Assembly: GCA_016787645.1 (NCBI GenBank)
Contig: JAEUUF010000019.1
Location: 1-64,000, forward strand
Direction: 5' to 3'
DNA from: Cyclobacteriaceae bacterium
GTDB lineage: Bacteria > Bacteroidota > Bacteroidia > Cytophagales > Cyclobacteriaceae
DNA length: 64,000 bases
Part shown: positions 43,126 to 50,636 of the stretch, piece by piece
Layout of the letters: every line of letters begins with the position of its first letter
Numbering within the stretch: position 1 is the stretch's first letter
Translations under genes and position numbers: made by a program
The notes under the pieces: model-generated
Told to the model about the DNA's origin: nothing
The model's input: only the letters and a program-made list of their open reading frames with translations
The model's database searches: none

Positions 43126-44541
43126 ATGCGGCGTATCCTTCTCATTGCTGTTGTACTCCTCTCCGCCTTCATCGGCGCTGTTCTGGGGGCCATGTACACC
43201 CTTCGCTACCTGGACAACGTCCCCGACTACACATCAATCGCGCAACATCAGCAGGTGCGCATGCCCGGAGGATCAAACAGTGTAACACCGATTAACTTCG
43301 AAAATGCCGCACACCTGGTTACGCCGGCGGTGGTAAACATCAACACGGTGTTTGGTGCAGGTGAGTTCAGTCTCACACCCATGGACCTGAATTTCGACCC
43401 CATGGCCCGTCCCAGCGGATCGGGTGTTATCATAAGCGACGACGGTTATATCGTCACAAACCAGCATGTCATTGAAGATGCCACGGGCATTGAAGTGGTT
43501 CTAAACGATAACCAGCGCTACTATGCCAAGGTCATCGGCAAAGATCCAAGCACCGACCTGGCCTTGCTGAAAATCAAGGCCAAGAATCTCCCCTACCTTC
43601 GCTACGGCGATTCTGACCAGGTGGTTCCCGGCGAGTGGGTTCTTGCTGTCGGTAATCCGTTCGATCTCAACTCTACTGTTACGGCAGGGATTGTCAGCGC
43701 CAAGGCTCGCAACATCGGCATTCTGAGAGATAAGAATAATTTACAAGTAGAATCCTTTATCCAGACCGATGCTGCCGTGAACCCCGGCAACAGTGGTGGC
43801 GCATTGGTAAACCTGAAAGGCGAACTGATTGGCATCAACTCCGCAATTGCGACAGTAACAGGAAGTTACTCGGGATATTCTTTCGCCATCCCCGTGAACC
43901 TGGTCAAGAAGATCATGGATGACCTGCTTGAATTTGGTGCTGTGCAGCGCGGACTACTCGGCGTTGAAATTCGCGATGTCACTGCTAAACTGGCCAACGA
44001 CCAGGATCTCGACGTGTTGCGGGGAGTATTTATCAATCGGGTGAACGCGGGCAGTGCGGCTGACCAGTCTGGCATCGAGGCCGGCGACGTAATCACCGCG
44101 ATCGACGGTCACGAGGTGGGTAGTGTTTCTGAATTGCAGGAATTGGTAGCACGACACCGGCCCGGCCATTCGGTACTGGTCACCTACCGTCGCGATGGCA
44201 AGGTGACTTCTGTAAAGACTACATTAAAGAATTTTGAAGGCCGTGCAGCCATCACCCGTCACCCGGTAAACTTTGAAATTGAAGGTGCGCAGTTGGAAGA
44301 CGTTGCTTATGCTGAATTGACCCGACGAAACCTCGAAGGCGGCGTGCGCATTCGCACCATAGGCCCCGGCAAATGGCTGGATGCCGGAATCAAGAAAGGA
44401 TTTATCATCACCCACATTGACAAAGTCAACGTGGACAACGTCGAGGACCTTAACCGCATACTGGAATACAAATCCGGCGGAATGCTTGTCGAGGGAATCT
44501 ACTTCGAGGGCACCCGGGCCGTCTACGGTGTGCAGTGGTGA
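43126..44541 (+). CDS. HtrA/DegP-like periplasmic serine protease with two PDZ domains
   Basis: A 471-residue protease, anchored or exported by an N-terminal helix (3-25). Trypsin-like triad: His114 (VTNQHVIED), Asp144 (STDLALLKI) and Ser223 (NPGNSGGAL). PDZ one at about 270-365 (RGVFINRVNAGSAADQSGIE) and PDZ two at about 375-465 (GPGKWLDAGIKKGFIITHID). It should degrade misfolded envelope proteins. A TAACTTTC element resembling the -7 box lies 23 bases before the ATG. Single-gene transcript on present evidence. Confidence 0.95.
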   Translation: MRRILLIAVVLLSAFIGAVLGAMYTLRYLDNVPDYTSIAQHQQVRMPGGSNSVTPINFENAAHLVTPAVVNINTVFGAGEFSLTPMDLNFDPMARPSGSGVIISDDGYIVTNQHVIEDATGIEVVLNDNQRYYAKVIGKDPSTDLALLKIKAKNLPYLRYGDSDQVVPGEWVLAVGNPFDLNSTVTAGIVSAKARNIGILRDKNNLQVESFIQTDAAVNPGNSGGALVNLKGELIGINSAIATVTGSYSGYSFAIPVNLVKKIMDDLLEFGAVQRGLLGVEIRDVTAKLANDQDLDVLRGVFINRVNAGSAADQSGIEAGDVITAIDGHEVGSVSELQELVARHRPGHSVLVTYRRDGKVTSVKTTLKNFEGRAAITRHPVNFEIEGAQLEDVAYAELTRRNLEGGVRIRTIGPGKWLDAGIKKGFIITHIDKVNVDNVEDLNRILEYKSGGMLVEGIYFEGTRAVYGVQW

Positions 44542-44577
44542 TCACCAAAATCGCCAACGCTCCTTAATTTTTGTTTG

Positions 44578-44636
44578 TAACTTTGCACCCATTCTAACAA
44601 TGAGCTTTTAGCCTTTAGCTAATAGCCTTAGCCCCC
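44578..44636 (+). promoter_or_regulatory. Candidate -7 box and heptamer repeat in the ALDH leader
   Basis: TAACTTTG at 44578-44585 is an exact TAnnTTTG match. Between it and the ALDH ATG lies the heptamer array AGCTTTT AGCCTTT AGCTAAT AGCCTT AGCC (44603-44636), so the transcript leader would consist largely of repeat. Confidence 0.5.
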
Positions 44637-44641
44637 TAATC

Positions 44642-46174
44642 ATGGAAATCAAATCCGCCCTCAAACAACTAGGTATCAAATCAACCAATCCCGGCGTTTC
44701 AACAGGAAGCAAATGGCTCAAAACTAAGAGCGCGGTACTTAAGTCCTATTCCCCGGCCGATGGTTCACTGATTGGAACGGTACAAACCACGGATCAAAAG
44801 GCCTTTGAGAAGGTTGTAACCACTTCTAAACAAGCTTTTGAAAAATGGCGAACAGTGCCGGCTCCAAAACGTGGCGAAGTAGTACGCCAGGTTGGTGAGG
44901 CACTGCGGGCCAACAAGGAAGCACTGGGTATGCTCGTTTCCTATGAAATGGGCAAGTCATTCCAGGAAGGGTTGGGCGAGGTCCAGGAAATGATCGATAT
45001 CTGTGACTTTGCGGTTGGTCTGTCTCGTCAGCTCCATGGGCTCACCATGCATTCTGAGCGACCGTTGCACCGCATGTATGAACAATACCATCCCCTTGGT
45101 CCTGTCGGCATCATTTCAGCGTTCAACTTCCCTGTGGCCGTCTGGTCGTGGAATGCAGCCCTGGCCTGGGTCTGCGGCGATACCTGCATTTGGAAACCAT
45201 CCGAGAAGACCCCGCTTTGTAGTATAGCCTGTCAGAACATTATTAATGATGTCTTCAAGAAGAACGATGTTCCGGAAGGCGTGTCCTGCATTGTGAACGG
45301 CGATTACCGCGTCGGGCAATGGCTTTCCTCCAGCGAAGAAATACCTCTGATTTCCGCCACAGGTTCAGTCCGTATGGGCAAAGCGGTAGGTACGGCAGTC
45401 ATGCAACGACTCGGTCGGCCACTGCTGGAATTGGGGGGAAACAATGCCATTATTATTTCAGACCGCGCCAACCTGGACATTGCGATCCGTGGCGCCCTGT
45501 TCGGTGCGGTTGGTACAGCCGGGCAGCGCTGCACTACGACGCGACGGCTGATCGTGCACGAAAAGGTGTATGCTACAGTGAAAGAAAAACTGCGCAAGGC
45601 TTATGGACAACTTCATATCGGCAATCCGCTCGATCCGAAAAATCATGTAGGCCCGCTCATTGACAAGCTGGCGGTTCAGCATTACCTCAATGCGCTGAAA
45701 GCCATTAAGAAACAGGGGGGCAAATTCCTGGTGGAAGGCGGAGTGGTTACGGGCAAGGGGTATGAGTCAGGTTGCTACGTGAAGCCGGCCATTGCGGAAG
45801 TGAAAAACGAATTCCCGATTGTTCAACAAGAGACATTCGCACCTATTCTATACCTGATCAAATACAAGACACTCGATGAGGCTATCCGGATCCAAAACGG
45901 GGTCAAGCAAGGATTGTCCTCGGCCATTATGACCACCAGCATGATGGAAATGGAGCAATTCCTGGCCACCAGTGGAAGCGACTGCGGTATCGCCAACGTA
46001 AACATTGGTACTTCCGGCGCGGAGATCGGTGGGGCCTTTGGCGGCGAAAAGGAGACCGGCGGTGGCCGTGAATCCGGTTCGGATGCCTGGAAACTCTATA
46101 TGCGTCGGCAAACCAACACCATCAATTACGGCACAAGCCTTCCACTTGCACAAGGCATTAAGTTTGATGTTTAA
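44642..46174 (+). CDS. amaB: Aldehyde dehydrogenase, ALDH7 (aminoadipate semialdehyde dehydrogenase) type
   Basis: A 510-residue NAD-dependent aldehyde dehydrogenase of the ALDH7 (antiquitin) group, which oxidises alpha-aminoadipate semialdehyde in lysine breakdown. Catalytic Cys297 (GTAGQRCTTTRRL), Glu263 (LELGGNNAII) and Asn162 (FNFPVAVW) are present, along with WKPSEKTPL. The C-terminal GGEKETGGGRESGSDAWK is the ALDH7 signature. Symbol given on this similarity; other lysine-catabolism genes are not adjacent. Monocistronic by appearance. Confidence 0.9.
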   Translation: MEIKSALKQLGIKSTNPGVSTGSKWLKTKSAVLKSYSPADGSLIGTVQTTDQKAFEKVVTTSKQAFEKWRTVPAPKRGEVVRQVGEALRANKEALGMLVSYEMGKSFQEGLGEVQEMIDICDFAVGLSRQLHGLTMHSERPLHRMYEQYHPLGPVGIISAFNFPVAVWSWNAALAWVCGDTCIWKPSEKTPLCSIACQNIINDVFKKNDVPEGVSCIVNGDYRVGQWLSSSEEIPLISATGSVRMGKAVGTAVMQRLGRPLLELGGNNAIIISDRANLDIAIRGALFGAVGTAGQRCTTTRRLIVHEKVYATVKEKLRKAYGQLHIGNPLDPKNHVGPLIDKLAVQHYLNALKAIKKQGGKFLVEGGVVTGKGYESGCYVKPAIAEVKNEFPIVQQETFAPILYLIKYKTLDEAIRIQNGVKQGLSSAIMTTSMMEMEQFLATSGSDCGIANVNIGTSGAEIGGAFGGEKETGGGRESGSDAWKLYMRRQTNTINYGTSLPLAQGIKFDV

Positions 46175-46301
46175 GTTCTCAGTCGACTCCTGGCATAGAA
46201 TAGCATCACCCCAATTTCCAATATCGCAGCTTGAACACTTTGCCTAGCCGGCTTCCGGTTAGTTGCAAAAGATTACCCTCCGCATTACCTTACGCACCCA
46301 A

Positions 46302-46715
46302 ATGAATATGGCACCAAAGCGCTACCGTTCCGTCATGCTGATCGATGACAATGAGATTGACAACCTCATTAATCAGAAGATGGTCGAAGCTGCCTCCATT
46401 ACGCAGCACATCTACATTCACACCGGTGCCCGAAGTGCCATTGAGTTCCTGAGAAACATTGAAAAATTGGAGATTGCCGACCAGGTACTCCCCGATATCA
46501 TTTTCCTGGACATCGATATGCCCCTGATGGATGGGTTTCAGTTCCTTGACGAGTTCGAGAAATTGATGACCACCACGAAACAAAAGTGCAAAATCGTGAT
46601 GCTGACCTCCTCCATTAACCCTCAGGATGTCAATCGTTCCAAGAAATACAATAGTGTAAAGCTCTACCTCAACAAGCCGCTGACCCATGAGAGTATCATG
46701 GATCTGAAACTCTAA
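46302..46715 (+). CDS. Single-domain response regulator (receiver)
   Basis: About 137 residues, receiver only: acidic pair in LIDDNEIDN, phosphorylated Asp70 (FLDIDMPLMDG), switch residues VMLTSSINP, and Lys in YLNKPLT. This class of stand-alone receiver with the DDNxIDN start is common in Cytophagales. An in-frame ATG two codons later is also possible. Its stop overlaps the stop of the convergent long helical gene by 4 bases. No kinase is adjacent. Confidence 0.9.
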   Translation: MNMAPKRYRSVMLIDDNEIDNLINQKMVEAASITQHIYIHTGARSAIEFLRNIEKLEIADQVLPDIIFLDIDMPLMDGFQFLDEFEKLMTTTKQKCKIVMLTSSINPQDVNRSKKYNSVKLYLNKPLTHESIMDLKL

Positions 46716-48193
46716 TCGTCATCGTCGACGTAGGGACCACCCTGGATTTCCAGCGCAATCAGGCGCTCCACAAATTTTTCATCCATACGGATGTAGGTGG
46801 TCGGTGCAAAATAATTCACCGTTAGTGATTTGAACCTCGGAATCAATGCGGAGATTTTCTTGTGCTTCTCCTTCTTCGCTTCGCTTACTGCAATTCTCAG
46901 GATCTTTAGAAAAATCAACACATTTCCGCAAGCATCCTTCCCAATGATACGGATGTTCCTTTGCACACTGTTGGAAAGCTGGTTGAACAAATCGATGTCC
47001 TTCACCATGCAGTACTGAAGGCAAAGCAAGGCTTTCACCTCCATTTGCGCCAACGGGTATTTCTTCAGGCTTACATCGTTGATCAGGTTATTCAACAGCT
47101 TAGCCGCTTCCTCATAACGCCCAACGTAATAGCTGCATAAGGCACAGTAAACCGTATAAATAATATGTTGCGGGATGTTGTTGAGGTCAGGCTCGTAATC
47201 CGCAAATAACTCCTTCTGCTCGCTGTGCAGTTCTGCCTCCGTTCCCATCCGCATCGAGCGCTCCAGCTTGGCAATCAGAAAGCGGATCGAAAACGTGTAA
47301 TACGGGTAGTTAACCAGCAGGTTCGAGGCAGCGTCATTGACCTCCTCGAAATACCGCTCTGCCTGCTTGAACACTTTATAATGATTGTAGTACTCCAGTT
47401 TCAGGAACTCGAACAGGAGGTTGAGGTGATAGTAGACGGGATCCAGGTTATACCGGTCGAAAATGTCCTGAACGCGACTGAAGATATCCTCAATGGACTC
47501 TTCCTCCGGCTGAAGGTTTTCCTCTCCTTCTACAAACAACCGGTGAAAGACCACCATACAGGATTTGTACACATACAACCGGTGTGATTCATACAAATTG
47601 GCTATGCTGTGAATCTCCCGAATGAGCAAGTCTAGACTCATCTTTTCGGTGAGATCGGCCGTGAGGAAATAATTGCCGTATTTCTTGAAGTAATCGGCCA
47701 CTACATCCTCGGCCTTGTCGACCGCCAGCATGTAGGCTATATGGCGGTTGTAGAGCTGCGAAAACTGGAAGTATTCCGGTGAATGGAGGTGAAGCCTTTT
47801 CAACAGTTTGTAAATAGTCGGCAATTCACCCACCAGGTCCGCTTCGATGAGTTCCTTCTCCAGCTTCCGCAAAGTGGCAATCGCAATCGTCTTCTTGTTG
47901 GTGAAGAAAACCTCGTTAATGTTGGCCACCTTCCGCAACAGGTCCGTACGGGGGCTCTCCATTTGCTGGATCAGGTACTCCTCGATCTTCTGGCTAAGTC
48001 GCGAGCGCATAGTGTAATAGGCGTTCGCATTGACTTCCAGTTCAACCATCACCTTGTTCTCGGAAAGCTGGCGCTCCCGCATAGCCTTCAACAAGTGGGC
48101 TGACTTTTCCGCGTTCCCGGAAATAAGCGAGTCATAAATCGCCTGGTAGTCCTTGTCGGACAATTGCTTGATGATATTTTTTAGTTTGGCCAT
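46712..48193 (-). CDS. Long helical protein of unknown function
   Basis: About 493 residues from the ATG at 48193, with no signal or membrane segment. Nearly all alpha helix, with TPR-like periodicity (YGRYEEAAKLLNNL-like segments near 370) and very few Gly or Pro. It ends in an acidic YVDDDD tail. I recognise no named domain. Proteins of this length and composition are common in Bacteroidota, so a cytoplasmic scaffold role is conceivable. Convergent with, and overlapping, the receiver gene. Confidence 0.7.
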   Translation of the reverse strand: MAKLKNIIKQLSDKDYQAIYDSLISGNAEKSAHLLKAMRERQLSENKVMVELEVNANAYYTMRSRLSQKIEEYLIQQMESPRTDLLRKVANINEVFFTNKKTIAIATLRKLEKELIEADLVGELPTIYKLLKRLHLHSPEYFQFSQLYNRHIAYMLAVDKAEDVVADYFKKYGNYFLTADLTEKMSLDLLIREIHSIANLYESHRLYVYKSCMVVFHRLFVEGEENLQPEEESIEDIFSRVQDIFDRYNLDPVYYHLNLLFEFLKLEYYNHYKVFKQAERYFEEVNDAASNLLVNYPYYTFSIRFLIAKLERSMRMGTEAELHSEQKELFADYEPDLNNIPQHIIYTVYCALCSYYVGRYEEAAKLLNNLINDVSLKKYPLAQMEVKALLCLQYCMVKDIDLFNQLSNSVQRNIRIIGKDACGNVLIFLKILRIAVSEAKKEKHKKISALIPRFKSLTVNYFAPTTYIRMDEKFVERLIALEIQGGPYVDDDD

Positions 48194-48376
48194 GCCAGGA
48201 AGCAATACAGGCTGAAAAAATACAAATTATCGCCTCAGATTACACGGTTTGATCCGGATAATTCATGGAGAACCTTGTGAAAGGCAAACTCACGGGATCG
48301 AATTTGCCCCAATCAATTGTCACGGTTTCCTCAATACAAAACCACCAATACCCAATACTTTATTTCCGGACCCCTC

Positions 48377-50113
48377 TTACCAGCGTTTCTTCTTATAACC
48401 CTCGCTTTTGTGACCTTCCTTCTTACGCTTGGAATAACCCCCACCATAGCTATGGGGCGCACTGGAATAGGAACGCTTCTTCGGGCGGTCATCACGGTCA
48501 GGCTTATCACCGCCAGGACCGGTGATTTCCACCCGCACCGGGCGACCTTGGTACTCAATCCCCTGGAAGCCCTTCACCACCTTATCCTCAAGCCCCTTTT
48601 CCACTTCAAAGAAAGAGTAGGCTCCCTTCAGGTCGATCTTGCCGATATCTTTTTTCTCCAGGCCGGCAAACTCATCGATGACTTCCAGCATCTGTGATTT
48701 GTCCAGCCCATCCATCTTGCCCAGGTTTATAAAGAAGCGGGTGCCGGTCACATACCGACTGTCACCACCATCTTTTCCTTTGCTACCTTCCACGTTGAGG
48801 TCAACGGCATTGCGGTAGTAGTCAAGGAATCGATTGAACTCCAGTGAAGCAAAGCGCTTGATGATTTCCTGTTTGGTGAGATGATTCAGTTCTTCATAAA
48901 CCGCGGGCAGCAATGCCTCCATTTCCTCCTCATTGATCTTTACCTCACGCACTTTATGCATCAAGGCCAGCAATTGCTTTTGGCAAACTTCCTGTCCGGT
49001 GGGTACCAGCATACGTTTTACCGGCGACTTCAATGATTTTTCAATTTGCTTGAGTCGGCTCTGCTCACCCCGGCTGACGAGGGCGATCGAGATTCCTTTC
49101 TTGCCGGCGCGTGCCGTACGACCACTGCGATGGGTGTAGAACTCCATCTCATCCGGCATATTCATGTGGATGACGTGGGTGATATCTTCCACGTCAATGC
49201 CCCGGGCTGCCACGTCAGTGGCCACCAGGATCTGGAGCGAGCGGTTACGGAATTTCATCATCACCCGGTCGCGTTGCTGCTGGGTAAGATCCCCGTGCAG
49301 GGAATCGGCATTGTAACCGTCTTTCATAAGCATCTCCGCCACGCGCTGGGTGTCAATCCGGGTGCGGCAGAAGATTAGTCCGAAGATTTCAGGCGTAAAA
49401 TCAAGAATGCGCTTAAGCGCCATGTACTTCTCGCGCTCCTGCACCAGGACGTACCGGTGTTCAATATTGACATTACCCTTGTTTTGCTCTCCAACGGTGA
49501 GTTCATAAGGATCCGTCATGTAGTTCTTCATAATGGCCCGCACCTCGCGGGGCATCGTGGCAGAGAAGAGCCAGGTCGTCTTGGTCTCTGGAGTGAATGA
49601 AAGAATCTTATCCAAGTCTTCCTTGAAACCCATGTTCAACATTTCATCCGCTTCATCCAGGATGACGTACTTGATGGTCGCCAGGCTGATAGCCTTGCGG
49701 TCGATGAGATCGATGAGACGCCCCGGCGTAGCCACGATGATCTGTGCGCCTCGCTTTACTTTCCGGATCTGTTCGCCAATGCTGGCACCGCCATATACCG
49801 CGGTGATATTAAACCGCTTGAACTTCTCCGAGAAGTTCTCAAGGTCGCTGGTGATCTGGAGGGTGAGTTCGCGCGTTGGAGCGAGAATCAGCGCCTGGGT
49901 GTCGCGGCTCGTATCGTCAGCCAGTTCCAACAATGGCAATCCAAAGGCGGCGGTTTTGCCTGTTCCTGTTTGCGCAAGTCCAACGAAATCCTGCGAACCC
50001 TTCAGGAGTATGGGGATAGCTTTTTCCTGGATAGGGGTGGGTGTCTCAAATCCCAGGAGCTCCACCGACTCAACCAGGCCCGGGGATAAGCCCAGCGATT
50101 CAAACTTCTTCAT
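48377..50113 (-). CDS. deaD: DEAD-box RNA helicase with C-terminal RNA-binding domain (CsdA/DeaD-like)
   Basis: A 578-residue ATP-dependent RNA helicase: Q motif, Walker A AQTGTGKT (47-54), PTRELTLQI, DEAD (153-156), SAT (184-186), HRSGRTARAG, then a DbpA-type RNA-binding domain at about 460-540 (GTRFFINLGKMDG, IEYQGRPVRVEI) and a basic Gly/Lys/Arg/Ser-rich tail. Roles are ribosome assembly and RNA unwinding, often at low temperature. The ATG at 50113 is chosen because the -7 box at 50130-50137 lies over the longer alternative start. Confidence 0.95.
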   Translation of the reverse strand: MKKFESLGLSPGLVESVELLGFETPTPIQEKAIPILLKGSQDFVGLAQTGTGKTAAFGLPLLELADDTSRDTQALILAPTRELTLQITSDLENFSEKFKRFNITAVYGGASIGEQIRKVKRGAQIIVATPGRLIDLIDRKAISLATIKYVILDEADEMLNMGFKEDLDKILSFTPETKTTWLFSATMPREVRAIMKNYMTDPYELTVGEQNKGNVNIEHRYVLVQEREKYMALKRILDFTPEIFGLIFCRTRIDTQRVAEMLMKDGYNADSLHGDLTQQQRDRVMMKFRNRSLQILVATDVAARGIDVEDITHVIHMNMPDEMEFYTHRSGRTARAGKKGISIALVSRGEQSRLKQIEKSLKSPVKRMLVPTGQEVCQKQLLALMHKVREVKINEEEMEALLPAVYEELNHLTKQEIIKRFASLEFNRFLDYYRNAVDLNVEGSKGKDGGDSRYVTGTRFFINLGKMDGLDKSQMLEVIDEFAGLEKKDIGKIDLKGAYSFFEVEKGLEDKVVKGFQGIEYQGRPVRVEITGPGGDKPDRDDRPKKRSYSSAPHSYGGGYSKRKKEGHKSEGYKKKRW

Positions 50114-50129
50114 GTAACCAATTTGGGCA

Positions 50130-50137
50130 CAAAGGTA
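50130..50137 (-). promoter_or_regulatory. Candidate -7 box of the DEAD-box gene
   Basis: CAAAGGTA on the plus strand reads TACCTTTG on the minus strand, matching TAnnTTTG, 17 bases upstream of the ATG at 50113. No convincing -33 element. Confidence 0.45.
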
Positions 50138-50636
50138 CACCTTATTATCCCGGCGTTTAAGGGATGATCCATTTTCAGTGACTATGCGAGGCCGTTACCC
50201 GAATGGCCAAATAAATCAGGGCGTGGAGGATCGAAAGCAGAACGTTAGTGGGTCAAGGAGCAGAATCGGTGCACCGGGAGTCAAGGTGAATCGCAATTCA
50301 ACGCACGTTGAGTGAAGCACCATGCTTATGTGGTGCTTCGTTCCAATACCGAGTTTAATCTCATTTAACTGTCATTAACATTGATTAACAAAGCGAACAA
50401 TAGTCACCCTGGAGCACCCAATCAAAACATCCTCAGGACAAATTGAAATGGGCCATTGTTTGATCTCCGCCCTGCTCGCCGCCCAAGGAATTCTCTCGAT
50501 CGGACCACGACAACCGGCTACCTTTGCAGCCGCTTTGCCCAATATGGGCCAACGGCGACATTTTTATATGTGCGGACTAACCTTTGAGCTTGGAATTGGT
50601 TTAAGGGGGTGACCGCATACAGAACCTAGATAGATT
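50138..50636. other. Long intergenic region before the TonB receptor with a strong hairpin
   Basis: No gene is seen. A 9-bp perfect stem GAAGCACCA / TGGTGCTTC with loop TGCTTATG lies at 50314-50339, with no T-run, so it is not a plain terminator. CGGTGCACCG (50267-50276) is a short palindrome. TACCTTTG at 50519-50526 is an exact -7 match 110 bases before the receptor ATG. Together these suggest a structured leader or control region for the receptor gene. Confidence 0.45.
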
